A stretch of DNA of 36,960 bases from Lachnoclostridium sp. UBA1434 (GCA_002329645.1 DCTS01000059.1:1-36960), one strand, 5' to 3'; positions 14,815 through 23,935 are shown, numbered from the stretch's first letter. The notes: a model not told the origin generated them from the letters alone. Made by a program: numbers and translations.

Positions 14815-16359
14815 TTATTGATTATTCATTCCAAGCATGGCAAGCAGCGAATTGCTTTGTGACTGCATCTTGGACATTGCTGATTCCATCTGTGAAAATT
14901 GCTTGTAATACTTATCCTCGAGATCTATAAGCTTTTCCTCCAGCTTTTTAATCTGCTTCTCATAATCCTTCTGCTGATTCGTCATTAACTTATCATTGTA
15001 AAAGGTAAGAGCGCTGCGGACGTTGGGGATGGATTTCATTTTCTGATACATCTCATCATACAGCTTCTTTGATATGCCGGCTAACACCTCTGCTACAGCA
15101 TCGGGATCATCTTCGATTGCCTTCATTAGCTTGTTTTCGTATGTAGCATATCCGGAATCATCACTGTCTCCGAAAATGTGCAGGAGTCCCTTTTCACTGT
15201 AATCCTCTGAGGTTTGAATACCGAAGCTCGCAAGAGAGTACTTTTTGCCCTCATATTCTACCTGTGTCATCATGGAAAGCTTCATGGTGTCAAGAAGGGA
15301 TCCGAGGGTGGAATCACGCCGCAGTATGGAATCCTTAATCTTGGTTTCCCACTTGGTTATCTCGTCCTCAGTCATGGCCTCCTTTTGTTCATCTGTCAGA
15401 GGGTCATATCCCCTTGAGGAGGACGCATAATACAGGTTGTTCATTTCCTTTATTATTTCATTGTAAGAGGTTACGAACTTCTTCACCATATCGTAAACGG
15501 CCTGTGTATCCTTGGTGACATTCAGGTTTATGGTCTGGTTCTCATCCGCTCCCTTAAGAGTAATTGTAAGTCCGTTTACTGTAATAACATTGGACGAGGA
15601 TGTAAGCACGGCTCCGTTATAATTAACCACGCTGTCGGAGGCTTGTACTACCGCGGAAACCGTTGAACCCGGATCCACCTTGGAGCCGTCAGCATTCAAG
15701 GCATCCAATCCGATACGGGAAAGTATAGCATTGGCGTTACCTCCGTCTTTATCTGTTGCAGATATACTAAAGCTGTTGCTTACCCCGCTTTCCTTGGAGC
15801 TTATGAACAGCCTTTTCTGGGCTGCATCAAAGCTTGCATTAAGGCCTGCCGATTTAGCTGTGCTGACCAGTTTATCTATGGTGGTATCGGCTGTGACAGT
15901 GAGTGTTTTAACCTTTCCTTCTTTACCGATTTTTATGGTGGTTCCTTCCTCAATGCCTAACTGGGTAAGCTTGGTTTTACCTGTAGCTTTAATAGGATTG
16001 CCATCCTTATCTGTATTAATCGCACCGCCTGTTACAAACTGGGCCCGTGCAATGCTATTAATCACCAATGAATGGGAGCCCTCCGGTGCACCTGACGCAA
16101 CCGTCGCGGTGGCAAGATTCTCGTTTGAAGAAGTAACCTTCTTGGTCAGGTAGCTTCCCTTAAGAGTCATCCTGTTAAGCTCATTGGTATACAGGCTGTA
16201 AAGCTTGGCATTTAACTCCTTCCACTTTTCCTGTTTCCAGATGAGAAGGGTATTCTTGTCTTCAACCTTCTTATTTTTTTGTTTTTGCGCATTTACTATA
16301 TCCTTAATAAGGGACTCAGTATCCATTCCGGATATCAAGCCTGTTAAACGTACTGCCAT
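14815..16359 (-). CDS. fliD: Flagellar filament cap protein FliD
   Basis: The N-terminus AVRLTGLISGMDTESLIKDI and the C-terminal coiled coil (YEKQIKKLEEKLIDLEDKYY, then a Met/Ser/Gln-rich end) are those of FliD/HAP2. FliD caps the filament and folds incoming flagellin. The middle carries the FliD core, including a beta-rich region (about 100-300) and NVTKDTQAVYDMVKKFVTSY (about 297-316). Length is 514 aa, normal. I chose the ATG at 16359 because AAAGGAGG lies 6 nt upstream. The frame is open to 16383 but those extra codons have no ribosome binding site. It follows flaG by 23 nt and shares its sigma-28 promoter. Confidence 0.97.
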   Translation of the reverse strand: MAVRLTGLISGMDTESLIKDIVNAQKQKNKKVEDKNTLLIWKQEKWKELNAKLYSLYTNELNRMTLKGSYLTKKVTSSNENLATATVASGAPEGSHSLVINSIARAQFVTGGAINTDKDGNPIKATGKTKLTQLGIEEGTTIKIGKEGKVKTLTVTADTTIDKLVSTAKSAGLNASFDAAQKRLFISSKESGVSNSFSISATDKDGGNANAILSRIGLDALNADGSKVDPGSTVSAVVQASDSVVNYNGAVLTSSSNVITVNGLTITLKGADENQTINLNVTKDTQAVYDMVKKFVTSYNEIIKEMNNLYYASSSRGYDPLTDEQKEAMTEDEITKWETKIKDSILRRDSTLGSLLDTMKLSMMTQVEYEGKKYSLASFGIQTSEDYSEKGLLHIFGDSDDSGYATYENKLMKAIEDDPDAVAEVLAGISKKLYDEMYQKMKSIPNVRSALTFYNDKLMTNQQKDYEKQIKKLEEKLIDLEDKYYKQFSQMESAMSKMQSQSNSLLAMLGMNNQ

Positions 16360-16382
16360 ATTTGCCTCCTTTCGATAAGGCA

Positions 16383-16808
16383 TTATCTTTTCTCGTCAAC
16401 TAATAACCCTGCGAGTTCCCATAATCTTTCTATCATTTCAAGAGTTTCTTCAGGCGGAATTTCACGTATTACTTCCTTTGTTTCCCTGTCGTAAACCATG
16501 ATGGATATCCTGTTGGTTTCCTCATGGTATGAGAATTCGCATCTGGTTCTATTGGACCTCATCCTGTTATTAGCTCTTGACAAGGCTGTCTTAATCTTTC
16601 TTTGAAATTGCTCGTCATTTTTCGTAAAGTCCTGGTTCTCTTTTTGCTTCGTGCCTGTAATCGTTCTGTTTTCGGATGTACCTGTATCCAATCTCTCATC
16701 CGTTATCACAATATCCTGTGAGCCGGTGCCCGTCTGAATACTGTCCGGTTTCTTAACTGCCCCGGAATTGGCCTGGTATAAGGAACCGGTTACGCCTTCC
16801 AATGCCAT
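16383..16808 (-). CDS. flaG: FlaG family flagellar protein
   Basis: This 141-aa protein has a low-complexity, polar N-terminal half. The last 55 residues form the FlaG domain, with FSYHEETNRISIMVYDRETK (about 89-108) and EVIREIPPEETLEMIERLWE (109-128). FlaG proteins are usually encoded next to fliD and influence filament length; their mechanism is not settled. It is the first gene of the flaG-fliD-fliS-fliT operon, with a sigma-28 promoter about 100 nt upstream. The Shine-Dalgarno TGGAGG lies between CACA and TGTG, so it could be hidden in a small hairpin. Confidence 0.93.
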   Translation of the reverse strand: MALEGVTGSLYQANSGAVKKPDSIQTGTGSQDIVITDERLDTGTSENRTITGTKQKENQDFTKNDEQFQRKIKTALSRANNRMRSNRTRCEFSYHEETNRISIMVYDRETKEVIREIPPEETLEMIERLWELAGLLVDEKR

Positions 16809-16908
16809 ATCAACACACCTCCATGTGAATTAATAAAAGAACAAAATAAATGCTGTATTTGCCATCCATGACTTTTGTCTATAACAGCATTATTCTCTAC
16901 ATCATAAT

Positions 16909-16935
16909 ATATCGGATTTTTAACAGGAAACTTTA
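16909..16935 (-). promoter_or_regulatory. Sigma-28 promoter of the flaG-fliD operon
   Basis: TAAA at 16932-16935, 15-nt spacer, TCCGATAT at 16909-16916 (minus strand). The -35 is a perfect match. The resulting leader of about 95 nt contains CATGGATG (GGA at 16865-16867), matching the flagellin CsrA-type core. Confidence 0.9.
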
Positions 16936-17011
16936 TAGCTGACTGAATGCTTTTCATAGAAAAGGATATATGTAAATAAACTTTACTTCTAAACGTATAT
17001 TAACATTTTAC

Positions 17012-17071
17012 GAAAAAGCATAAATGCAGAATGTAAAATACTTTTCAAGAAATGTATTTTAACATTCTGCA
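17012..17071 (-). terminator. Terminator after csrA
   Basis: The arms at 17025-17041 and 17054-17071 pair over 17 bp with a single bulged base. A T-rich tract (TTTATGCTTTTT on the minus strand) follows. It ends the flgM-csrA transcript, 9 nt after the csrA stop. Confidence 0.85.
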
Positions 17072-17079
17072 TTGGTATA

Positions 17080-17301
17080 TTACTCAAAAAGCTTCTTCAT
17101 AATTTCATCTGTAACAGGGGTTTCTGCAGCTTCTTTATTGGCCTGCTGAATCTGAAGATATAATTCCTTCCTGTAAATCGGAACCGATTTGGGGGCTGAT
17201 ATTCCTATCTTAATCTGATCGCCCTTTACCTCCAGGACGGTTATCTCAATATCATTCCCAATCATAATTGATTCATTGACTTTTCTGGACAGGGCTAACA
17301 T
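17080..17301 (-). CDS. csrA: Carbon storage/translation regulator CsrA
   Basis: The 73-aa protein begins MLALSRKVNESIMIGNDIEI, the invariant CsrA start. It continues through GDQIKIGISAPKSVPIYRKE with the RNA-binding region of the family intact. CsrA dimers bind GGA motifs in mRNA leaders and block ribosomes. Its ATG directly follows the fliW stop (TAAATG), so the regulator and its antagonist are co-translated. Flagellin mRNA, with GGA sites 3.5 kb away, is the obvious target. Normal length and intact. Confidence 0.98.
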   Translation of the reverse strand: MLALSRKVNESIMIGNDIEITVLEVKGDQIKIGISAPKSVPIYRKELYLQIQQANKEAAETPVTDEIMKKLFE

Positions 17302-17769
17302 TTAAACGCCTCCCTTTGCCGCCTTGTACTCCTGCAGCTTGTCGTAACAATAGTATTTGACCTCATAATCCGGATTTTCAACAACTACCTGACTTCCTCT
17401 TCTGGTATCGGAATTAATAATGAACGGAGCCTTCAGGTTCATGGATATCTGTGTTATGTCGGAAGGAACGGTCAGGGATACAAGAATTATAATATTTTCA
17501 TCGGTCAGCTCGCCAAGAGGTTGTAAAAGCTCATCCTCTATCTCCGGAATATAATCTGCCATAAGCAGGAACGGGCTCATTACGGGTATTGCAAGAGTGG
17601 GCTCGTCAAGGCTTTGCAGCCAATATACATCGGCTCTGTCTCCTTTTTCGTTATCAAACAATAACGTATAGAGCCTGCAGTCCTCAAAACCCAGTATGCC
17701 ATTGTTAAATTCGATTATTTTATCCTCATCAATTTCTACTTCACCGAAATGCTTTGTTTTTATAAGCAT
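17302..17769 (-). CDS. fliW: Flagellar assembly factor FliW
   Basis: This 155-aa protein shows the FliW pattern: an early IEFNNGILGFEDCRLYTLL (24-42), LQSLDEPTLAIPVMSPFLL (about 52-70) and IILVSLTVPSDITQISMNL (about 94-112). FliW binds CsrA non-competitively and releases it from hag mRNA. When flagellin accumulates in the cytoplasm, flagellin captures FliW, which frees CsrA to repress. It lies 63 nt after flgL and abuts csrA, the usual Firmicutes arrangement. The ribosome binding site is a GGAAGG-type sequence. Confidence 0.97.
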   Translation of the reverse strand: MLIKTKHFGEVEIDEDKIIEFNNGILGFEDCRLYTLLFDNEKGDRADVYWLQSLDEPTLAIPVMSPFLLMADYIPEIEDELLQPLGELTDENIIILVSLTVPSDITQISMNLKAPFIINSDTRRGSQVVVENPDYEVKYYCYDKLQEYKAAKGGV

Positions 17770-17832
17770 CAGCCATACCTTCCTTCCTTAGAATTATTAT
17801 ACAATAATAAACTATATAATGCATCATAAATT

Positions 17833-19326
17833 TTACAGAAAGTCCAGAAGGGAGTTTTGCAGCACCTTGGCGGCGGCGGATAATGATGCGTTATATATAT
17901 TCATTGCCGAGTTATATTTTATAATTGTATCAACGATGTCAACATCCTCATTTTTTGAAAGAAGATCGGTAAAATCCGTCTTTTGATTTGACAGCCTGTT
18001 CTCGGTAAGCTGCAGGCGGACATATCTGCTTCCCAGGTCTGCCAATGCCGTATTGACATTGTCCTGCTCAGCGTTCGATACCGATATGCCCCGTTCGAAG
18101 CAGTTCTGCATGATTTCCTTCTTAAGCTCCAACTCGGTATCAAGCTGCTCCGCAAGCTTTTCCAGGCGTGCCCTTTCATCATCGGTAAGGTCGGACCTTG
18201 ATAGATATTTATTTACCTCGCTTATCTTTTCCTCTGTCTGTAAAAAGTCCGATACACTGTTCATTATATCTTCCATGCACCTGCCGATTTGGTGGGATAT
18301 TGCATCGGAACCCTCGGTATTAATTGTGAGCTTTTGATTGTAATTTACTTCATATTGTATGTGCTGCGGCTTCTTTTCGTATGTTACCGGAGCCAGTTCC
18401 GGTCTTGTTATATCATCCTTTGTACAGTTAAAATAATGCTCCGGCATCAGCTCTTCCTTTTTAAATCCTGTTTTTGAATAGGTGAGGCTTATATTATCGG
18501 CATTTACCAAGGCATTATATATATCCGCACCCAATATAAGCTCCCCGGTTTCAGGTATAAAATGCACTTCGTCCGCATCAGGAAGATACGCATTGGGATC
18601 CTGCGCGGAAATCCTTGTTATATTGGTTATCGGAGGCTGCGGTACCGAGGTGCCCCCGGTGCCTTCATATGAGTATGATATAGATGGTATATCTGTATTA
18701 TCCAGCTTGTCATAGGCAAGCTGGATTCTGAAAGTATTATTAAGCTGCGGAGCGGTACTGAAATCCTCAGTCGGATCCTGGATGTCGTCCAGGCTGTAGC
18801 TGCCCGTCACCACGGAGCCAAACTGTATCTGCTTGCCTGTAAAGCTCTCGGTGATATTATAATGAAGATTTGGCTCGTCCTTCATAAAGGCCAGTGAACT
18901 GTCCGTCTTATATCCGGTAAAAACATATCTCCCGGCAAAGTTGGAATTGCCTTCATTATAAATCTGATTCTTCATCTCCATAAGATTTTGTACAATTGAA
19001 TTGCGGTCGGTTGCAGTCAATGTATCCGTGCTGCCCTGTACACAATAGGTATTGATTTTTTGAAGAATGCTATTAATGGTGTCCAGTGCGCTTTCCGTGA
19101 CTTCCATCCATGACATGGCATCAGGTATGTTCTTTTCATAATACTGTTTCAGTTCGGCGAGATTTGTCCGAAGCTTCAGGGCTCTGACAGTTACAATAGG
19201 ATCATCCGAGGGCCTCTGAATCTTCTTGCCTGTGGAATACTGCTCCTCCAATGTATTCACATTGTTCTTGTTTTTATTTATATTGCTCATCATGTTGTTA
19301 GTCATCATTTTATTGGTTATTCTCAT
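17833..19326 (-). CDS. flgL: Flagellar hook-associated protein 3 FlgL
   Basis: The start MRITNKMMTNNMMSNINKNK with EEQYSTGKKIQRPSDDP (29-45) and the C-terminal YNSAMNIYNASLSAAAKVLQ are those of FlgL/HAP3, the junction protein between FlgK and filament. Length is 497 aa, which is long for FlgL (often about 300-400); the extra sequence is in the middle domain, with Pro-rich loops around residues 180-330. I chose the ATG at 19326 because GGAGG lies 8 nt upstream; an in-frame GTG 9 nt earlier sits too close to that site. It follows the second flgK by 30 nt. Confidence 0.95.
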   Translation of the reverse strand: MRITNKMMTNNMMSNINKNKNNVNTLEEQYSTGKKIQRPSDDPIVTVRALKLRTNLAELKQYYEKNIPDAMSWMEVTESALDTINSILQKINTYCVQGSTDTLTATDRNSIVQNLMEMKNQIYNEGNSNFAGRYVFTGYKTDSSLAFMKDEPNLHYNITESFTGKQIQFGSVVTGSYSLDDIQDPTEDFSTAPQLNNTFRIQLAYDKLDNTDIPSISYSYEGTGGTSVPQPPITNITRISAQDPNAYLPDADEVHFIPETGELILGADIYNALVNADNISLTYSKTGFKKEELMPEHYFNCTKDDITRPELAPVTYEKKPQHIQYEVNYNQKLTINTEGSDAISHQIGRCMEDIMNSVSDFLQTEEKISEVNKYLSRSDLTDDERARLEKLAEQLDTELELKKEIMQNCFERGISVSNAEQDNVNTALADLGSRYVRLQLTENRLSNQKTDFTDLLSKNEDVDIVDTIIKYNSAMNIYNASLSAAAKVLQNSLLDFL

Positions 19327-19356
19327 AAATAACACCTCCGTTTATGCCTGCAATCC

Positions 19357-21207
19357 TCATGCACCCATATATATTATCAGTCTCTCATATATTTCATCCA
19401 TCACCGAAATGACCTTGGCAGACAGATTATAGGCATTTTGGAAACGCACCAGATTCATTGCTTCTTCATCCATATCCACGCCGGAAATTGATAATCTCTG
19501 GTTGGTGATTGTCATAATGATATTTTCCTGACTTTTACTGAAATTGTCCGCCTTCATGGTATCTATCCCGATATTTGCAACAAGCGTCTGCATGAATGAT
19601 CCCGGTTCTCCCTCGGCAAACATGCTCTTATCTGTTTTCAGTGCAAACAAATCATCAATTATATCATTATTCTCAATACCTATCACCACATCCCTGGCAG
19701 CTGCCAAAAGCGAGGGGTTGCTTAACAAAGAGCTGTTAACCGTGAAATTCTCCGCCGTCATATGGTAATAGGATGCATAAAGGGGCTGTCCGTCAGGCAC
19801 GGCAGTATAATAGGGCCCGGTTCGTGAGTCAAAGATATTAAAATTATATGTTGCATAATCGGGGGAGCTGGCGTAAGGTCCCCATACATACTCCCTTCCG
19901 CTTACCTTGTCCGTTGCAGTAAAGAAATCTTCTCCGGGATTGCCGTTAAGATCTTCACCCGTCCTGTGTATTTCATTGAACTGCTTTGTGTACGTCCTTA
20001 TAAACTTGTTCATTTGCTCCATATAATAGGGTATGCCCTTATAATCGATGCTTCTTCCGATTCTCGCTTCCGTATTCAGGCTGGTTACCGCAGCAGGTTC
20101 CTTAAGATTGAAGATATAGATAAAATTACCGTTGTTTCTTGAAACTTGAAATCCATCATATTCATAGTCCCTGTTGCCTATGGTAACTATCCCTTCCCGG
20201 GGAATATTCAGGTCGGCTTCATCATTGACATTCGTATGTTCAACAACTGCTATTGTGGAGCCTTCTGAGACGCTGCCCAATCCGGTGAAGTTTTTATTAT
20301 TATTGCCGTCCCGTATCTCATACAGTGCCTTAAGGGTTCCACCGAGAGTTGCGCTCCCCAAGTCAAATGTCTGGCCATTTGACCATACCACATCATAAAG
20401 TCCCTCTGCATCATTTTGATTAACCGTCTTCTCCCTGGGTACAACCTTCAGCTGGTTGTAGCTTTCCGTGTCAACCAGTATCTGATTGTCTATTTTAACA
20501 ACATAGCTGGTGACGCCTACGCCCTGTCCGACAACCTTTTCGGTGACGGATATATTGGCAATCTCCGAGAGCTCATCCACAAGCAGAGCCCTCTGGTCTC
20601 TTAAGTCATTTGCAGCAGCGCCGCCCACCTCAAGGGTATTGATTTGCTTGGTAAGAGCAGCTATCTGCTGGGCAGTTGAGTTGATCTGATCAATCTTGTT
20701 GCGTATCTCAAAATTACATTCCTTTTGTATGCTTTTTAAGTTATATGACATGGAGTTGAAGTATTCGGTGAGACTTTTGGCATAGTTTATAACCTGTGTG
20801 CGCACCGTTTCACTGGAAGGATTCTTTTGCAGCTCCAAAAGGCTGTCGTGCATGTAATTAAAGGTTGTTGTAAAGCCTTCCAGGTTGATTTCGTTGAAAT
20901 AATTCTGCAGCTCATTCATATAATGGGATTTTGTTGCATATTCACCAAGCATGAGATTGTTTTTCCAGTATTTAATATCAAAGTATTCATCTCTAAGCTG
21001 CACCACGCCCGTTACATCCACACCGGCACCTGCCATCCCGTATGTGTTGTTCATCTTAATAGCTTTGCCGGCCTTCTGCCCCATCACCTGCCTGGTATAT
21101 CCTTCCGTCTCGGTATTGGCTATGTTGTGGGCAGTCGTATCAAGGGCTGCTTTATATGCATATAAACCGGTTTGTCCTATATTTAATCCGAAAAATGTTG
21201 ACTGCAT
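19357..21207 (-). CDS. flgK: Flagellar hook-associated protein 1 FlgK, second copy
   Basis: The 616-aa protein has the FlgK N-terminus (FFGLNIGQTGLYAYKAALDT, then HNIANTETEGYTRQV), the helix AALTKQINTLEVGGAAANDLRDQ split over residues near 185-207, and the C-terminal rod-type motif ISGVDMDEEAMNLVRFQNAY. FlgK is the first hook-filament junction protein. An ATG at 21207 with AGGTGA 6 nt upstream is the better start than the GTG at 21216. The gap from the stop of the first flgK is only 10 nt. It differs clearly from the first copy in the central domain, so it is not a recent duplication. Both copies are full length. Confidence 0.93.
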   Translation of the reverse strand: MQSTFFGLNIGQTGLYAYKAALDTTAHNIANTETEGYTRQVMGQKAGKAIKMNNTYGMAGAGVDVTGVVQLRDEYFDIKYWKNNLMLGEYATKSHYMNELQNYFNEINLEGFTTTFNYMHDSLLELQKNPSSETVRTQVINYAKSLTEYFNSMSYNLKSIQKECNFEIRNKIDQINSTAQQIAALTKQINTLEVGGAAANDLRDQRALLVDELSEIANISVTEKVVGQGVGVTSYVVKIDNQILVDTESYNQLKVVPREKTVNQNDAEGLYDVVWSNGQTFDLGSATLGGTLKALYEIRDGNNNKNFTGLGSVSEGSTIAVVEHTNVNDEADLNIPREGIVTIGNRDYEYDGFQVSRNNGNFIYIFNLKEPAAVTSLNTEARIGRSIDYKGIPYYMEQMNKFIRTYTKQFNEIHRTGEDLNGNPGEDFFTATDKVSGREYVWGPYASSPDYATYNFNIFDSRTGPYYTAVPDGQPLYASYYHMTAENFTVNSSLLSNPSLLAAARDVVIGIENNDIIDDLFALKTDKSMFAEGEPGSFMQTLVANIGIDTMKADNFSKSQENIIMTITNQRLSISGVDMDEEAMNLVRFQNAYNLSAKVISVMDEIYERLIIYMGA

Positions 21208-21217
21208 ATCATTCACC

Positions 21218-22900
21218 TCACATTCTCATTATGATATGCTCGAGCATTTCGCTGACCACATCAATATATCTTGCCGATGCATTGTATGCATGCTGGAATT
21301 TAATCAGGTTTATAAGCTCCTCATCGGATGAAACGCCTGTCACCTCAAGCCTCTGTATATCTATGGTTTCAACCATTGCCTCCTGGTTCTCGCTTATTAT
21401 CCTAAGCTGCTCGCCGCGGTTTGCAATATCGGACATAAAGGCATTGTAATATTCATTAAAATTGTGCCTGGTAAGATGATTTGGAGACAATGCTGCAAAG
21501 GGCTGCTGCCATGCACTCATCAACTGCTTAGCAGCTTCTATGTCATAATCACCGGTACCCTGGCTGCTTGACAGCGGAAGCAGTGAATTATTGTTCAATA
21601 TTTTTTTGTTAATCTCAATTTCCCCAAGTGTAAATAAAGTATAGTTATCGGTACTGTCTTCCGCATTATATATACGTGCTCCTGTAATAACACTGCCGTC
21701 AGCCAGGGTAATATCAACAGGATCACTGTACCTTTCTGTTCCCTTTCTGTTAAACAATGCTTCTCCTGCGGTCCGGTTCGTATCTGTTCCTACCGCAGCC
21801 TTATCCGTATCCAGGATATAAACCTCCGAACCGTCGTCCAGTGTCACCTTTCTGTTCGGGCATAGAAGATCATTTACAGTAGTAACAATTCCGTGTATAA
21901 GCTGGTCGAATTGTGCCTGGATCGTCATAATAACGGAGGGTTGTATTGTTTTGTTATACTGGTCGGCACTTAAGCTTTGATCCAGGTAATTAGCCTGCCT
22001 GGTACCCCTGGCAAACAAAAGACCTTTAAGGGAGCCTATGTCCGTATTGTCCTGGGAGCTTGGAATCTTATCCATATTGAATACATCGGTATTGTCATGC
22101 ATCGGCCATACCGGCTTAAGCATTCTGGAAGTATCGCTCATATATTCCGTGCCCATATGGAATACCATATCCTCATTTACAAAGGATACGCCTTCTGCTA
22201 TGACCGTAACCATCCCTGCCGAATTCTCTTTATATGATATATTGACCATTTTCCCAAGCTCGTCTAAAAGCAGGTTCCTCTGATCCCTTAAGTCATTGGC
22301 CTTTTCAACACCGTTAACCTCATAATTTCTAATCTTGATGTTCAGTGTGTGAATCTCGTCGCCGATTTCATTTATTCTGTTGACCTGATTTGTTATCTGG
22401 GTATTTAAGTTTATCTGATATTCCTTCAGCTGATTATGTATGTTTTCTGCTCTTTCGATGAAGGTAACCGCTGTTTCAACAAAGGCTTCCCTGTTGACCA
22501 GACTGTCAGGCTCTTTTGCAAGCTCCTGGAGTGATATCCAGAATTCATTAATGGTATCCTGGAAGGATACCCCTTCGAGCTCTCCAAAGAAGCCCTCCAC
22601 CTCTAAAACAGCCTGATATTGGGCGTCATAAAAAGCCTGTCTGCCAACCTCCTGGCGATAGGCTTTATCAAGGAAGGAATCCCTGACCTGCTTCAATGTT
22701 GCAAAGTCCGTTCCAAGTCCCTGCTGCATTGAAGATATATGGGACTCTCCCCACTTCATGTATTTAAAATCAGTTATTACCGCCTGCTGCTTTACAAAGC
22801 CCTTGGTATCCACATTGGCAAGATTGTGGGCCGTAACATTTAAAGCAGCCTGACTGACATTTAAACCTGATACACCGATATATAATCCGCCAAAACCCAT
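21218..22900 (-). CDS. flgK: Flagellar hook-associated protein 1 FlgK, first copy
   Basis: The 560-aa protein begins GFGGLYIGVSGLNVSQAALN and continues HNLANVDTKGFVKQQ, the axial-protein signature. It ends LEVTGVSSDEELINLIKFQH plus AYNASARYIDVVSEMLEHII, the FlgK-type C-terminal D0 helix. The repeated family block VEKANDLRDQRNLLLDELGK is near residues 197-216. It follows flgN by 29 nt; an AAGGTGG ribosome binding site precedes the ATG. Together with the 616-aa paralogue downstream it gives two HAP1-type proteins in one operon. Which one sits at the canonical FlgE-FlgL junction cannot be read here. Confidence 0.93.
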   Translation of the reverse strand: MGFGGLYIGVSGLNVSQAALNVTAHNLANVDTKGFVKQQAVITDFKYMKWGESHISSMQQGLGTDFATLKQVRDSFLDKAYRQEVGRQAFYDAQYQAVLEVEGFFGELEGVSFQDTINEFWISLQELAKEPDSLVNREAFVETAVTFIERAENIHNQLKEYQINLNTQITNQVNRINEIGDEIHTLNIKIRNYEVNGVEKANDLRDQRNLLLDELGKMVNISYKENSAGMVTVIAEGVSFVNEDMVFHMGTEYMSDTSRMLKPVWPMHDNTDVFNMDKIPSSQDNTDIGSLKGLLFARGTRQANYLDQSLSADQYNKTIQPSVIMTIQAQFDQLIHGIVTTVNDLLCPNRKVTLDDGSEVYILDTDKAAVGTDTNRTAGEALFNRKGTERYSDPVDITLADGSVITGARIYNAEDSTDNYTLFTLGEIEINKKILNNNSLLPLSSSQGTGDYDIEAAKQLMSAWQQPFAALSPNHLTRHNFNEYYNAFMSDIANRGEQLRIISENQEAMVETIDIQRLEVTGVSSDEELINLIKFQHAYNASARYIDVVSEMLEHIIMRM

Positions 22901-22929
22901 GAACCCACCTTGTCACCCAATGCATAATT

Positions 22930-23442
22930 TCACTGCTTTGCATCAAACATCCCTGTCTGGAAAGACTGTGCATCATAGGGTGACGCACCCTTAGTGTAAG
23001 TGTTGTTCCCCGGCGACATCCTTGTACTTTGGATAAAATTCATATTGAATTCTATCATATCTAGGGATTGTTGTATTAAAGTCTTATTTCGATTGTTGAC
23101 ATCGGCCAATCTTCGTATTGCATCATTTAGTTTGTCATGCAAAACCGAAAGAGCCTGCTGCTCCTTGGGCTGCTTGTCAAGCAACCCTGTCAGTGCCTTA
23201 AGGTTAAGTGATTCCTTAATATTAAGCACAGTTTGTATGCTGCCCATAATTTCAGTCCGTCTGTGCTCAAGGCTGCTTAACCTGTCAACCGCTTCCTGCT
23301 CCTTTTCCGTGATCTTCTGGAGGGTATTTATATCATTTTTAACAATTACCTGCGTCTTATCTCCGGTAATGGGGATAAGCTGCAGGTAAATCTCATATTC
23401 CTTATTTAAAACATCGATCAGCTCTTCAATTAAGCTTGCCAC
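22930..23442 (-). CDS. flgN: FlgN-type export chaperone
   Basis: This 170-aa helical protein has the FlgN pattern: an N-terminal helix SLIEELIDVLNKEYEIYLQL, KNDINTLQKITEKEQEAVDR (34-53), and RNKTLIQQSLDMIEFNMNFI near residues 118-137, followed by a polar, probably disordered tail. FlgN binds FlgK and FlgL and delivers them to the export apparatus. It starts at a GTG (23442) with GAGG 7 nt upstream. Its place between flgM and flgK matches the usual operon. Confidence 0.88.
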   Translation of the reverse strand: MASLIEELIDVLNKEYEIYLQLIPITGDKTQVIVKNDINTLQKITEKEQEAVDRLSSLEHRRTEIMGSIQTVLNIKESLNLKALTGLLDKQPKEQQALSVLHDKLNDAIRRLADVNNRNKTLIQQSLDMIEFNMNFIQSTRMSPGNNTYTKGASPYDAQSFQTGMFDAKQ

Positions 23443-23472
23443 TCCAAAACCTCATTTCTTAAAGACGTAAGT

Positions 23473-23751
23473 CTACAGGCTCATGTCATTGAACCTCTCA
23501 ATCAGCTTATCGGCAACCGCTTCATTGCTAACCTGATACGTGCCGTTATCAAGCTTTTGCTTGATTTCTCTGATGAGATCCTCCCTTACGTCGGGCGCCT
23601 GGCCAATAACCTGCCTTGCAGCCTGATAATCCTTGCCGAGCTTTGATATCTCCAGCTTATCGGAATAGCTGCCTTCCCTTGCTTTCACCGTACTCTTTAT
23701 CTTATTGGAATTATACAGTTGACTTACCTTGTTAAATGCATCTATTCGCAT
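23473..23751 (-). CDS. flgM: Anti-sigma-28 factor FlgM
   Basis: The 92-aa protein has a disordered polar N-terminus and the C-terminal FlgM segment: DKLEISKLGKDYQAARQVIG (about 28-47), then LIREIKQKLDNGTYQVSNEA and VADKLIERFNDMSL. The last part contacts sigma-28. FlgM holds sigma-28 inactive until it is exported through the finished hook. I use the ATG at 23751 (GGTGAG upstream) rather than a GTG at 23760. The gene is itself behind a sigma-28 promoter, so the regulator is under feedback control. It opens the flgM-flgN-flgK-flgK-flgL-fliW-csrA operon. Confidence 0.93.
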   Translation of the reverse strand: MRIDAFNKVSQLYNSNKIKSTVKAREGSYSDKLEISKLGKDYQAARQVIGQAPDVREDLIREIKQKLDNGTYQVSNEAVADKLIERFNDMSL

Positions 23752-23808
23752 TTGTCTCACCGCCTATCTGCCATAAAAACTAATGGTTATCCCACAACTC
23801 TATATTAT

Positions 23809-23835
23809 TTATCGGAAGAATCCAAATAAACATTA
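23809..23835 (-). promoter_or_regulatory. Sigma-28 promoter of the flgM operon
   Basis: TAAT at 23832-23835, 15-nt spacer, TCCGATAA at 23809-23816 (minus strand). Same layout as the flagellin and flaG promoters. The leader is about 50 nt. Confidence 0.85.
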
Positions 23836-23935
23836 TAATATTTTATTAAATATTTTTAACGGAAGCAAAATGTTTATTGTATATATTGTACATATACCCG
23901 TCATCCTGCATACCAATTCAGGTTAACAAGTAAGA

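Noticed and set aside
21426..21433. A TCCGATAT sigma-28-like -10 inside flgK
   Set aside because: No TAAA-like -35 at 15 nt, and the bases encode conserved residues of the protein.
23657..23664. A TCCGATAA sigma-28-like -10 inside flgM
   Set aside because: No matching -35 at the right distance; internal to the gene.
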